Source: Paenibacillus whitsoniae (lineage in GTDB: Bacteria > Bacillota > Bacilli > Paenibacillales > NBRC-103111). From it: a stretch of 64,000 nucleotides of DNA. The translations under genes and the position numbers were made by a program. This document shows positions 16,010 to 25,267 of this stretch, one piece after another. The stretch lies in assembly GCF_003955665.1 (NCBI RefSeq), contig NZ_RXHU01000015.1:62001-126000 (forward strand), read 5' to 3'. The notes beneath the pieces are model-generated. The model had not been told where the DNA came from, searched no databases, and saw only the letters and a list, made by a program, of their open reading frames with translations. How positions within the stretch are numbered: position 1 is the first letter of the stretch; each line of letters begins with the position of its first letter.

Positions 16010-18892
16010 CTACGTGACGGTCACTCGCACCGTCTTTTTAAACAGCCCGATGCCGTACGACACATCGAGATAGCTCACCCCGCTCGGCACGGTCAACGTG
16101 GCCGTGAAATAATAATCGTTCACGCTAGCCTCGCTAAGCGTGACCTTGCTCCGCGCGCCGGCGCTCGTCGTGACGACGACCTGGCCGGTCTCCACCGCCG
16201 CCTCATTGAAATTCAGCGGCGCTTTCAATTTAATGCCAACGACCGAGCCGGCGGCGGCGGCGCTTATTTCGCTGCTGAAGGAAGCGTTCATCACCTTCAG
16301 CTCCAGATCGTCTGCGGCGGCGTAAGCGAGGGAGTCGTTCCATGCGGTGTTGAACGCGACCCAGCCTTCGGTGTAGCCGTAGTCCGCGGTCGGCGAGAAC
16401 GGATACGCCGACTCCTTCGGCGCGCCGTCCAGCACACCGGGGACACTCATCAAATCCCCGTAGCCGCCATTTAGAAACGTAAACCACCCCTTATCCACCC
16501 CGGCAATCTCGGTAGGCGCGTCATAGCTGAAATGCCGCCCGAACGGGTTGCGGCCGAATACATCATCGATCTGCGCGATGCCGATTTGCTGCAGCCTGCT
16601 CTTCACAGCCGGGTCCGTCAGCACCCGACGCGCCGCGTATGCGGACGCTTGGAAGCCAGCCGGGCTGCCCGGCTCATTGTACGCGCTGAGTCCGCCGGTC
16701 CACTGGTCCAGCGTGCCGGTGCCGTCCTGCGGATCGGCGTATTTGCGCAGATCCCACAGATTGGCGGATCGCTTGATCATCAGATCGCTCCAACCGGCAA
16801 TTTTGGCCGAGAGTCCAGGTGGCGCCTGCGCCCCGTACATCTCTTGAAAATACGCCAAAGCCTCCATCGTCACATGCTCGCTCATGCGCTGCCCCTTGGT
16901 GTTGGCCGGATCATTCAAATTCACACTGTTCACAAGCCACGCGCAGTTGTTATACGCCGCATCCCAGAACGCCTGCGCATTCGGGAGTCCGTCTCTTTTG
17001 GCCACTTCGTACATCATCAAGTTCGAAACGATCGCGTAGCCAGGCGGCTGCTGGCCTTTAATCGTGCCGATGACCGACTGCGTCGCAAACAGATTGTTGT
17101 CGCTCGAACCACCGACATCGTACCACTGCAGACTGCTGTTCGGATTCGACCACTGCGCGACAGTAAAGTCCCGAATTTGCGCATAAAAGCTGGCGCTCAC
17201 ATACTGGCTAATCTCCGGATAAATGTACAGGAAATACGCCAGCTGCCCTTTAATCAAGGCATGCAAGTCCTTGCCTTCATTGACCTTCAGATCGTAATAC
17301 CGCTCGGCGGCAAATTTCATAAGCCAGATGATGTCGGGTTCATTTTGCACGCGAAGGTCGGGGTACTCGGTCGTGCTCAGATTGGAAATTCCGTACGGCA
17401 TCCGTTCGTAAGCGCTGGGGTTCGCCATGTACTGCAGGACGAGGGAATTCAGCTCAAAAGAAAACTGATGGCTGTCCCGCCAGCCATACCCCGTGTTGCC
17501 GCCGACATCGAACGTGTCCTGCCGGGATTGGTCCATGAACCGCAGTGCCGGCCCAATCGACACCCGCTGCATCCAGTACTTGCCAATCGCGAACGGGTAG
17601 GAGTTTTGGCCGCCGCTCTGCACGTAGTATTCTGCAACACTACTTGGATTCCATGCTGAAAAATCCGCAATCTGCCCGCTCACACTGCCTGTAAACACCG
17701 TGCTGTTGTCCGAAACCTTTTTCACGTAAAAAGGGGTCCCGTCCGCCACGTTCGTCACCGTCGCCCGCTTCGGCTTATCGAGGTCGTAGCCGCTCTGATT
17801 CACAAAAACCGCCACCGTTGTCGTATCTCCGTTCCCGCCTGGCGGCGTCTGCGGCTCCGCGCTGTTCGCGGTGTATTCAACTTTGACCGCATTGGCCCGC
17901 GTATTGCCGGAGATGACGTTCAGCGTCACAGTTAACGCTGTCCCTGAAGCGGCGCTGACAGTTGCGATGAGATTCCAGCCGTTCGGGTTCAGCGTTTGAT
18001 TCACACTTTTCGTCCACGTACCATCTAACGAGTTGATCATGTATTGGGCGTTTGTCGTGTTGTTGCTCGTCGGATACCAGACGTACACGTTGTAATTGCC
18101 GGTTGCCGGGGCATACTGACTCCATTTGGCCGTGCTGCCGCCCGTCGTCGAATATCTGGTAGCGCTTCCATTATAACCGGACAGCGAGCTGTTGAGCCAA
18201 GTGCCGGACTCCATGTAACTGGCGTCGCCGTTCAGCATCACGATGGGCGCAACTGCCGCTCCATCATCCACCGTCAATGAATCAAAGCTGGCGCTCTGCC
18301 CGTACGTGCGCAGCCCGACCGCCCCTTGCGTGATCGTCGCATCGGTCACCGTAATCTTGGCTGTTGCGAGATCATCCACATACCCCTTCAGCGTAGAGCC
18401 GTTCATCTCCAGCTTTAGCGTATGCCACGTATTCAAGTCCATCGTATAAGGGGAAGAACCGAGCAGCGTAAACGTCCCTCCGCTTTTGCGGTACAGCTGA
18501 AGACCGCTCGTGGCGTGCAGCCGCAGCAAATAATAGTTATTGCCGTCCGCATAACGGCCAATAACGCCGGAAGCCGCCGTCGCGTTCATCGTGTTCAGCT
18601 TCATTTCAGCCGACACGGTGTAATTCGCCCAGCTTGAATTCCCCGCGTACGTGAGCGATTCAGCCGTTGAGCCTGTGCCGGACTGTTTGTACACATAAGT
18701 ACCGTCGATCACTACCGACCAGCTTCCGCTCGAAGCCGTCCAACCCGTCGCATTGCCGTCCTCCCAGTTATCGCTGAATATCGCAGCGGCATACGCCGAT
18801 CGCTCCAGGGGCAATCCCCCGAAAGCCAACGTCAGCAAACAAATGAACAAGACGCCCATTCTCACCTTTTGACCCCAGCCCCTCCTGCTCAT
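16010..18892 (-). CDS. Secreted modular GH9-like glycosidase
   Basis: The 960-residue protein has a signal peptide (1-35, ending SAYA). It continues with a LamG-like concanavalin-type domain (about 38-210), a golvesin-like beta-sandwich (about 215-340), a CelD_N-type Ig domain (VFVNQSGYDLDKPK, about 355-445), a GH9-like (alpha/alpha)6 barrel (about 455-865) and a C-terminal beta domain. GH9 traits are IDDVFGRNPFGRHFS, PGVLDGAPKES and YTEGWVAFN with candidate acid Glu842. The usual catalytic DAGD is GWRDSHQ here: Asp473 is kept but the second Asp is replaced by Gln. Activity or specificity may differ from cellulases. The start is the ATG at 18892 with GGAGG upstream. Confidence 0.75.
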   Translation of the reverse strand: MSRRGWGQKVRMGVLFICLLTLAFGGLPLERSAYAAAIFSDNWEDGNATGWTASSGSWSVVIDGTYVYKQSGTGSTAESLTYAGNSSWANYTVSAEMKLNTMNATAASGVIGRYADGNNYYLLRLHATSGLQLYRKSGGTFTLLGSSPYTMDLNTWHTLKLEMNGSTLKGYVDDLATAKITVTDATITQGAVGLRTYGQSASFDSLTVDDGAAVAPIVMLNGDASYMESGTWLNSSLSGYNGSATRYSTTGGSTAKWSQYAPATGNYNVYVWYPTSNNTTNAQYMINSLDGTWTKSVNQTLNPNGWNLIATVSAASGTALTVTLNVISGNTRANAVKVEYTANSAEPQTPPGGNGDTTTVAVFVNQSGYDLDKPKRATVTNVADGTPFYVKKVSDNSTVFTGSVSGQIADFSAWNPSSVAEYYVQSGGQNSYPFAIGKYWMQRVSIGPALRFMDQSRQDTFDVGGNTGYGWRDSHQFSFELNSLVLQYMANPSAYERMPYGISNLSTTEYPDLRVQNEPDIIWLMKFAAERYYDLKVNEGKDLHALIKGQLAYFLYIYPEISQYVSASFYAQIRDFTVAQWSNPNSSLQWYDVGGSSDNNLFATQSVIGTIKGQQPPGYAIVSNLMMYEVAKRDGLPNAQAFWDAAYNNCAWLVNSVNLNDPANTKGQRMSEHVTMEALAYFQEMYGAQAPPGLSAKIAGWSDLMIKRSANLWDLRKYADPQDGTGTLDQWTGGLSAYNEPGSPAGFQASAYAARRVLTDPAVKSRLQQIGIAQIDDVFGRNPFGRHFSYDAPTEIAGVDKGWFTFLNGGYGDLMSVPGVLDGAPKESAYPFSPTADYGYTEGWVAFNTAWNDSLAYAAADDLELKVMNASFSSEISAAAAGSVVGIKLKAPLNFNEAAVETGQVVVTTSAGARSKVTLSEASVNDYYFTATLTVPSGVSYLDVSYGIGLFKKTVRVTVT

Positions 18893-18982
18893 TACCACGC
18901 ACCTCCCCATGGTTCGGTTTCGCACTTCACTTTACTCATATGATGCGAAAACAGGGAAAAGCACGTGGAGAAGCGGCTATGA

Positions 18983-18997
18983 TGAAAACGTTTTACA
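18983..18997. promoter_or_regulatory. LacI/CcpA-like dyad between divergent genes
   Basis: TGAAAACGTTTTACA has a perfect AAAACGTTTT core. It resembles LacI-family operators; the fit to a CcpA cre is imperfect because of one extra base. It lies between the GH9-like gene and the MFS gene and could control either. Confidence 0.4.
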
Positions 18998-19066
18998 CGT
19001 GTATGCATGAAAAGGCTGAATCGGTGGAAAATAGAGGTAAACGCCGGTAGATAGGAGCGCGGACTT

Positions 19067-20299
19067 ATGCAAATGACTACTTTACTGCGGGAACCCGCAA
19101 AGCGAAAATTACTGCTCAGCGCAGGGCTCAGCTGGCTGTTCGATGCGATGGATGTCGGCATCGTCTCATTTGTCGCGGCGGCGCTGGCCGCGGAATGGAA
19201 GCTGGGCCCGCAGCAGATCGGCTTCCTGGCCGCGATCAATTCGACGGGCATGGCGGTGGGCGCAGCCTTGGCGGGAGCGTATGCCGATCGGTTCGGGCGG
19301 CGCGCTGTGCTGGTGGCGACCTTGCTCATTTTCTCCGTCGCCAGCGGACTTTCCGCCTTCGCGACCGGCTTCGCCATGCTGTGCGCGCTGCGCTTCGTAA
19401 CCGGCTTCGGACTCGGCGGCGAACTGCCGGTAGCGTCCACGCTGGTGTCGGAATCTTTCCCGGCCAGGGATCGCGGGTCAGCCGTCGTGCTGCTCGAGAG
19501 CTTCTGGGCGGCGGGCTGGATCGCAGCAGCGCTGATTTCCTTCTTCGTCATCCCCGTCTACGGGTGGCGGGCGGCTTTTCTCATCGGAGCGATCCCGGCC
19601 ATTTATGCGATCTATATCCGGCGCGCCATACAGGACTCCCCTCGATTTCAGGGTGAGCGCAAGCTGCCGTTCCGCTCGCGTATCGCAGCCGTCTGGTCAG
19701 CGCCGTACCGATCCTCCACAGTGGCCTTGTGGGTGCTGTGGTTTTTCGTCGTTTTCTCGTATTACGGCATGTTTCTGTGGCTGCCGACCGTCATGGTGCT
19801 CAAGGGCTTCAGCCTCGTCAAGAGCTTCTCCTACGTGCTGATCATGACCTTGGCGCAGCTGCCCGGTTATTTTACAGCGGCCTACTTCATTGAAAAATAT
19901 GGCCGCAAGTTCGTGCTCGTCACCTACTTGCTGCTCACCGCCGCGAGCGCAGTGTGGTTCGCTTCCGCGGTCAGCGAAGGCGCGCTGATCGCCGCCGGGC
20001 TCTGCCTCTCCTTCTTCAACCTTGGCGCTTGGGGCGCCATGTATGCGTACACGCCCGAGCTGTACCCGACGGCCATCCGTTCCACGGGCGCCGGGTTCGC
20101 CGCGGCGTTCGGCCGGATCGGCGGCATTCTGGGGCCGTATCTGGTCGGCTTTCTCGTCGCGCGGGCGTATAAGGTTACCGCCGTGTTCGGGATTTTTTTC
20201 GCGGCGATTGTGGTCGCCGCGCTGGCAGTGCTCCTCTTCGGCCGCGAGACGAAGGGGACGGATCCGGACGGGTTGCCGGCGGGCCGGCCGTTGGAATAG
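19067..20299 (+). CDS. MFS transporter, sugar/aromatic-acid type
   Basis: A 12-helix major facilitator of 410 residues. After helix 2 it has the family loop GAYADRFGRRAVL, and GFGLGGELPVASTLVSE in the helix 4-5 region, which is typical of the metabolite/H+ symporter branch (sugar, aromatic-acid and sialic-acid transporters). It imports or exports a small organic solute across the cytoplasmic membrane; the substrate cannot be read from sequence. The start is the ATG at 19067 with AGGAG nine bases upstream. It is divergent from the GH9-like gene and ends at a very strong stem-loop, so it is probably monocistronic. Its codon usage is strongly G+C-biased compared with its neighbours. Confidence 0.9.
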   Translation: MQMTTLLREPAKRKLLLSAGLSWLFDAMDVGIVSFVAAALAAEWKLGPQQIGFLAAINSTGMAVGAALAGAYADRFGRRAVLVATLLIFSVASGLSAFATGFAMLCALRFVTGFGLGGELPVASTLVSESFPARDRGSAVVLLESFWAAGWIAAALISFFVIPVYGWRAAFLIGAIPAIYAIYIRRAIQDSPRFQGERKLPFRSRIAAVWSAPYRSSTVALWVLWFFVVFSYYGMFLWLPTVMVLKGFSLVKSFSYVLIMTLAQLPGYFTAAYFIEKYGRKFVLVTYLLLTAASAVWFASAVSEGALIAAGLCLSFFNLGAWGAMYAYTPELYPTAIRSTGAGFAAAFGRIGGILGPYLVGFLVARAYKVTAVFGIFFAAIVVAALAVLLFGRETKGTDPDGLPAGRPLE

Positions 20300-20340
20300 C
20301 AAAGAGCTCATCTCTGGCTGGAGATGAGCTCTTTGCTATT
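20295..20340. terminator. 20-bp perfect stem-loop between convergent genes
   Basis: AATAGCAAAGAGCTCATCTC (20295-20314) is perfectly complementary to 20321-20340 around a 6-base loop, and the MFS stop codon lies in the left arm. There is no T-tract, but position and strength suggest a transcription barrier for both convergent units. Confidence 0.75.
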
Positions 20341-20360
20341 CGTAACAGGTACCCGCGAGC

Positions 20361-22946
20361 TTATGGCAGCGCCGCCAGGAAAAGCTTCAGCGTTACAATG
20401 CCAAACGGCTGCATGGCCACCGTGAGCGTATCGCCGCCGCTGAAGCCGGCAACCGCCTGCACGTCTCGCTCCACGAGGTCGCACACGACAGCTGATGCGA
20501 TCGTTTTCGTGAATGACAGCGTCACGGTGGAGCGGACGTCGTGCAGATTTTGCAATCGCAGCACGTACGCATCGTCTCTCTCGGCCTTTTTGAAGGCCAG
20601 GATCTGAACCCCCTCTACGCTTTCCTTAAGGAAGCTATAGCTGGAAGGGCTGTCAGGGTCCCAAGCGGCTGTCGCTTGAAGCGGTGTGAACGCCTCCAAC
20701 GCTGCCTGCTGCACGCGCCCCTGCTTCCAATCCCCGGCATGCGGAGCAAGCCGGAACGCGTAGTGAAAGCTTCCGCCGAGCCACTGCGGGAAGTTGGTTC
20801 CCCATTGATTGTTGAACAAGTTAAAATGCAAATCAGGCTGCTGCGGTGTATACGTCTTCGAGTATTGGTAGATCCCTTTTTCGCCGATGGAGAACAACGG
20901 CGTATCCATGGGCATAATCGCCAGTCCGACAGGGCCATCCTGGACATCGACCCAGTGACTTGCGCAATGGAGACGTGTATTTGCACCTTTCTCGATGTCT
21001 GCCAAGGGGTTCACAACGCTGCCCAGCTTCTGGAAGCGATAGCTCGGATGGGCTGCGTTCAACGCAAAAGTGAAATGCCCGCTCTCGGCATATGCGGTAG
21101 AAGCTTTGCGAAGGACATGAACCCCCAGATCCGCAAAGGGCTGCCCCTCATCCAAACGGATCGATAAACGAACTTCTTCCCCGTTTCCGAACCTCTCCCA
21201 GCTTTCCTCGGGGGTCGTGAAATGAATCTCAATCGCGCCCCAACCCTCGCCATTCGAAATGCTCACTTTCTTGAGCTGAACGGCATAACTTTGATGATCG
21301 ATTCGCGGGTAGCCGGGCTTGCCAAAATCATTGACATACCAATCGGTTAAATCGTAGCTGTACGCTTTGACAAAATCCAGGATCTCTACTTTCCCATAGA
21401 CCTCGTACTCGTACCGGCCGAAGCTTCCGCCCGCGGCCCATTCTTTCTGATTCCGCTTATCATAAAAGCTGACAATCGCGCCGGTTGCCTGACTAACCTC
21501 AATGCGTATCGTCTGATTCTCCAGAACTGCATGTCCCGAAGCGATCCCGGCCATTTCGCCTGCCTTTTCCGCTTCCGAATTCGCTTCAAAAACAAACGTC
21601 CGGTAACGCATGGGACCGATCCTGTCGAGGCAGACCTCGCCGTCTCTATTCACGCGATACGTTTCCTGCGTCTCTCGGTCTATCAGCGTTCCGCTTCCAT
21701 AAACATCCAGCGATACCTTCGCCGTCCTGCGTTCCCAAGCAGACGGGTTGTACACGCCGACAATTGCCGAGCCCTCCGCGGTCAAAGGGCGAAGCCGGCT
21801 TAATGCTTCCTCGGCACGATCGACGTAGGCTTTCTGCTCAAGCCAGGATGCTTCCGTCTTCGCATAGGAGTCCGGGAATCGCTCACGGTCCTTCGCCATG
21901 GCTTCTTTCCCGAAAGCGCGCATGCTATTGCGACCGGGCAGCAAGTTCGACTTGATGTCGATCCCCCAGGTATGCTCGCCAAACAATAAGGTATGCTCAT
22001 AGGCATCCGCGATAACCGCAGCGTCGCACTTATCGCCTAAACCTTGCACAGCTGCGAGCGTCGATAAGCTCTCCAGCTTGGCAATCGCCGGGCGCAATCG
22101 GCGAACACGGGCTACTTCCTCCGGATAGGTGCCGATGCCATGAATCCAGGTATCCGCCAAATCCTTGCGGACCACGGGGATATCCTGGAAATCCCTGCGT
22201 ATAAAATCCTGTGCAAAATCATCCATGGTTCCGATTTTCACCACGGTATCAGGATACTTCTTGGCGATTTCGGCTAACAAGCCTCGCACGGCATGGCCGT
22301 CATGAGGCCCATCGTTATCCGACGTTTGCAGCAGTGCAAGCCAGATCGGATAGGGCCAGTCGTCGGGAGGCGTCAGGTCCGTGCCGTACGCTCCTTTGGA
22401 ATAGTAGGTCAGCACCCTGCTGCCATCGGGTCCTTCCCATTGAAACAATCGAGGGACATCAACAGGCGCCGAGCATGCGTTAACACCAAGATGCAAAAAT
22501 TCAATCCCTGCCTGTTTCAGCAGGGTGGGCAGCATCCAAGTGTGGCCGGGGACGTCTGTCATTTTCGCGGAGATTGCCGTATGTCCGTATTGTTGGCGCA
22601 GGTTCTCCGAGTAATAGAGCCCCCGGATATATTCCTCTGTCCCGCAAAACTCCGTATGTGTCGTAAAAGGAAGCCCATGCCACCGCAGCTGGCCGTTACG
22701 AATGAGCGCCTCGATCCTCGCTTTCCTTTTCGCATCCTTGGTGTCCAAGCACACACTCAGCATCCAGGCGGGAAGCGTCCAGACATAATGATGGTCAGGC
22801 CCGTCCGCTTTCGTTTCTTCACACACCGACGCCACTTCATCCATCATCTGCTCTTTGTACTGCGTGACAACATGGCTGGCCAAATCCGTAAAGCCCAGAT
22901 CTACATGAGTTTTAAAAACAATATAAATTTTCTCCAACTGTTTCAC
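20361..22946 (-). CDS. GH38-like glycosidase (DUF5054 type)
   Basis: An 861-residue cytosolic protein. The N-terminal region resembles the GH38 alpha-mannosidase barrel: IVFKTHVDLGFTD supplies the metal-binding His-x-Asp, and MTDVPGHTWMLPTLLKQAGI matches the GH38 segment that holds the nucleophile Asp. The rest (about 400-861) is the expected beta-rich accessory region. The sequence looks like the uncharacterised DUF5054 group rather than classical mannosidases. The start is a GTG with GGAGG eight bases upstream. It is the last gene of the cluster 2 operon, 1 bp after the GDPD-like gene, and probably cleaves the imported sugar. Its specificity is unknown. Confidence 0.75.
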   Translation of the reverse strand: MKQLEKIYIVFKTHVDLGFTDLASHVVTQYKEQMMDEVASVCEETKADGPDHHYVWTLPAWMLSVCLDTKDAKRKARIEALIRNGQLRWHGLPFTTHTEFCGTEEYIRGLYYSENLRQQYGHTAISAKMTDVPGHTWMLPTLLKQAGIEFLHLGVNACSAPVDVPRLFQWEGPDGSRVLTYYSKGAYGTDLTPPDDWPYPIWLALLQTSDNDGPHDGHAVRGLLAEIAKKYPDTVVKIGTMDDFAQDFIRRDFQDIPVVRKDLADTWIHGIGTYPEEVARVRRLRPAIAKLESLSTLAAVQGLGDKCDAAVIADAYEHTLLFGEHTWGIDIKSNLLPGRNSMRAFGKEAMAKDRERFPDSYAKTEASWLEQKAYVDRAEEALSRLRPLTAEGSAIVGVYNPSAWERRTAKVSLDVYGSGTLIDRETQETYRVNRDGEVCLDRIGPMRYRTFVFEANSEAEKAGEMAGIASGHAVLENQTIRIEVSQATGAIVSFYDKRNQKEWAAGGSFGRYEYEVYGKVEILDFVKAYSYDLTDWYVNDFGKPGYPRIDHQSYAVQLKKVSISNGEGWGAIEIHFTTPEESWERFGNGEEVRLSIRLDEGQPFADLGVHVLRKASTAYAESGHFTFALNAAHPSYRFQKLGSVVNPLADIEKGANTRLHCASHWVDVQDGPVGLAIMPMDTPLFSIGEKGIYQYSKTYTPQQPDLHFNLFNNQWGTNFPQWLGGSFHYAFRLAPHAGDWKQGRVQQAALEAFTPLQATAAWDPDSPSSYSFLKESVEGVQILAFKKAERDDAYVLRLQNLHDVRSTVTLSFTKTIASAVVCDLVERDVQAVAGFSGGDTLTVAMQPFGIVTLKLFLAALP

Positions 22947-22947
22947 G

Positions 22948-23727
22948 TCATACGCCTCCGCTGTCGTTCAAATGATCGCCCATTTTCAGCTGCTTAAGTG
23001 CTATCAACGCCTGGACATTCCGAGACGTAATCGACTGCACGCCCATTTCAACAAACGGCTTCATCGCTTCTTGCTCATCCACGGTCCATACATAGACGTC
23101 CAGCTGATGTTGTGCCGCAATTTCGAGAAGATCGGGTTGAACCAGACGATAATTCACATTAATCCCAAAACAATTGGCGCTCCTCGCATCCTCACAGCTC
23201 CAATGCGCGGCATCCCCATAAGCGTTTGCTTGAAATAATGCCGGATCGACGTTCAACAGCTTGCGGAGGCGCGGATTCGAGCGCTGAACGAGACGAGCGC
23301 GGCTGGCCTCGCATCCGCTGAGCAGAACTTTATCGTATAAGTCATGCTCATCAACCATACGGGAGACGGGTTCGATGCAGGCATCCGATTTCAGGTCCAG
23401 ATTCATCCTTGCGCCTGAAGCCTGCAAAAGCGGCAGAACGGACGCTAACGGTAAGAGACGCATCGCTTCGTTAGATTTCCCGTCAGGCGCCTTGAACACA
23501 CTCGTCTCGATGTCCGCATACCTCGTCTGCGCAATGCTGTATGCCGTTCCCTCCACTGCAGCTACGCGATCATCATGTGCGAGAACTAAGACACCGTCAG
23601 CCGTAACGCGGATGTCGTCTTCCACAATGTCCGCTCCGCTGCGGAAGGCAGTTTCGATGGACAGCCGGCTGTTCGCAGGCGTCCCCATACAGCCGGTATG
23701 TGCCGTAATTAACGGGAACGGCTTCAT
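22948..23727 (-). CDS. Glycerophosphodiester phosphodiesterase-like (GDPD) protein
   Basis: A TIM-barrel protein of 259 residues with the GDPD signature spread over AHTGCMGTPANSRLSIETAF and EDDIRVTADGVLVLAHD (catalytic His pair, metal-binding Glu and Asp), MNLDLK (Asp-Lys), and VYVWTVDEQEAM near the end. There is no signal peptide, so it is cytosolic. GDPDs release glycerol 3-phosphate from phosphodiesters; in this operon the substrate could instead be a glycosyl phosphodiester. The start overlaps the stop of the MgtC-like gene by 4 bp, and the next gene begins 1 bp after its stop. Both signs point to translational coupling. Confidence 0.85.
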   Translation of the reverse strand: MKPFPLITAHTGCMGTPANSRLSIETAFRSGADIVEDDIRVTADGVLVLAHDDRVAAVEGTAYSIAQTRYADIETSVFKAPDGKSNEAMRLLPLASVLPLLQASGARMNLDLKSDACIEPVSRMVDEHDLYDKVLLSGCEASRARLVQRSNPRLRKLLNVDPALFQANAYGDAAHWSCEDARSANCFGINVNYRLVQPDLLEIAAQHQLDVYVWTVDEQEAMKPFVEMGVQSITSRNVQALIALKQLKMGDHLNDSGGV

Positions 23728-24506
23728 GCTTTTCCCCTCGCTTCCTGCACAGGATGAATGGCGCGGTCCCCGATGTCCAAGGATCGCACTTGGGATTCGA
23801 TTCCCAGCACAAACTCTAGCGCACGAATTCTTTCCAAGGCCATCATGAGCTTGGTTGGATGAGGAACCGCAAGAACAAAATGCATATGGAGAAACGACGC
23901 GTCTTCGGCATCCCGTTTTGTGTTTGCGCTGTCGTGGACCGTCTTCACTTTGACAATTTGAAGCCCTTCTTCAACAAGCGTCGTCACGATTTGCCCCAAC
24001 GCGCTCGGGGTATTCCGCGCCTGAATCGTAAGCTCCTGATTGCGGCGGTTGCGCATCACATATTTCTCCCATTTATTAAGCACGAGCAGGCTGACTAATA
24101 GCAGCGCTGTACAGCAATAAGCCGCATATTCAAAGCCAGCGCCTATGCACAGTCCTATGGCCGCCACGACCCAGATGGATGCGGCCGTCGTTAATCCGCT
24201 GATCACCGAGCCGTTTCTTAGAATAGCGCCCGCTCCAATGAAACCGATCCCGCTCACCACCTGCGCCGCGATGCGCGCCGGATCGATCCGAACATTCGTT
24301 TCATTCACGAATTGGGAGAACCCGTAAATCGAGAGCAGCATGATGGTCGTAGACCCCAGACAGACGAGAATATGCGTCCGGAAACCCGCGGCATGGTTAT
24401 GCCATTCCCGTTCAATGCCAACCGCACCCCCCATAAGAACGGCTAATACGAGCCGCAGAAACAGCTCGCCGTGACTAATCGTCCACACACTTGCGGATGC
24501 CGTCAT
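23724..24506 (-). CDS. MgtC/SapB-family membrane protein
   Basis: A membrane protein of 260 residues. The N-terminal half has four or five helices and the MgtC signature LAVLMGGAVGIEREWHNHAAGFRTHILVCLG (family Glu-Arg-Glu, then GFRTH), RIAAQVVSGIGFIGAGAIL and GLTTAASIWVVAAIGL. The C-terminal cytosolic half (about 150-260) is ACT-like. MgtC proteins relate to magnesium homeostasis or inhibit ATP synthase; placement inside a sugar-use operon is unexpected. It begins 41 bp after the ThuA gene and overlaps the GDPD-like gene by 4 bp, so it is part of the operon and not an insertion. Confidence 0.9.
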   Translation of the reverse strand: MTASASVWTISHGELFLRLVLAVLMGGAVGIEREWHNHAAGFRTHILVCLGSTTIMLLSIYGFSQFVNETNVRIDPARIAAQVVSGIGFIGAGAILRNGSVISGLTTAASIWVVAAIGLCIGAGFEYAAYCCTALLLVSLLVLNKWEKYVMRNRRNQELTIQARNTPSALGQIVTTLVEEGLQIVKVKTVHDSANTKRDAEDASFLHMHFVLAVPHPTKLMMALERIRALEFVLGIESQVRSLDIGDRAIHPVQEARGKA

Positions 24507-24547
24507 CGAGCGGGGTCACTTCCCTTCAACAATTAAGTAGGCTGAGC

Positions 24548-25267
24548 TTACTTTCTAATTTCCTCCAGCGGCGTATGATGACCATAAAAGGTTTTCGCTC
24601 TTTGGGTCGGAGCCGTCCACTTCACGGCATTCGCGATGACGCGTTGAACGTCCTTATTGTGGTAGGTCGGGTAGGTTTCATGGCCAGGACGGAAATAGAA
24701 AATTTTTCCTTGGCCGCGACGGTACGTGCAGCCGCTTCGGAACACCTCGCCTCCCTGGAACCAGCTGACGAGAATTAATTCCTCTGGTGTCGGGATGTCA
24801 AAATGCTCACCGTACATCTCTTCCTCGGCCAGATCAATGTAGGGTCCAACTCCCTCGACGATGGGATGGGACGGGTCCACCACCCACAGCCGCTCTTTCT
24901 CATCCGCTTCCCGCCACAGCAGGTCACAGGAGGTGCCCATCAATTTCCGGAATAGCTTGGAGTGGTGACCGGAGTGCAGCACGATGAGGCCCATGCCTTC
25001 ATGCACACGTTTGCAAATACGGTCCACGACATGATCCTGGAACCCCTTATGCTCCACATGCCCCCAGTAAATCAGAACATCCGTCTGATCGAGCCTTTCT
25101 TGCGTCAAGCCATGCTCAGGCTCTTGAAAGGTCGCGCAAGTAATCTCCAAGCCCTCCTGACGGATTCCATCCGCTATCGCACCGTGCATGCCAGCCGGAT
25201 AAATGCGGGCCACTTCCTCTTTGCGCAGCTCTTGCAGAAATTCATTCCATATCGTCACTCGAATCAC
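24548..25267 (-). CDS. ThuA-family protein
   Basis: The 239-residue protein belongs to the ThuA (trehalose-utilisation) family, a class I glutamine-amidotransferase-like fold: VTIWNEF at the N-terminus, DVLIYWGHVEHK, GLIVLHSGHHSKLFRKLMGTS and the C-terminal GKIFYFRPGHETYPTY. The family occurs with Gfo/Idh dehydrogenases in 3-keto-sugar metabolism of trehalose and related glucosides; its catalytic activity is not settled. The GTG start at 25267 has AAGGAGG seven bases upstream and overlaps the stop of the upstream Gfo/Idh gene (GTGA), which shows coupling with the dehydrogenase. Confidence 0.9.
   Translation of the reverse strand: MIRVTIWNEFLQELRKEEVARIYPAGMHGAIADGIRQEGLEITCATFQEPEHGLTQERLDQTDVLIYWGHVEHKGFQDHVVDRICKRVHEGMGLIVLHSGHHSKLFRKLMGTSCDLLWREADEKERLWVVDPSHPIVEGVGPYIDLAEEEMYGEHFDIPTPEELILVSWFQGGEVFRSGCTYRRGQGKIFYFRPGHETYPTYHNKDVQRVIANAVKWTAPTQRAKTFYGHHTPLEEIRK

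Noticed and set aside
16532..17659. Long plus-strand open frame of 375 codons
   Set aside because: It lies fully antisense to the GH9-like gene, whose family motifs are clear. The translation has no recognisable domain and reflects G+C-rich codon bias.
19697..20311. Minus-strand open frame of 204 codons
   Set aside because: It is antisense to the MFS transporter gene, Arg/Gln/His-rich and typical of a shadow frame.
22293..22997. Plus-strand open frame of 234 codons
   Set aside because: It is antisense to the GH38-like gene and the end of the GDPD-like gene, and has no ribosome site or family resemblance.
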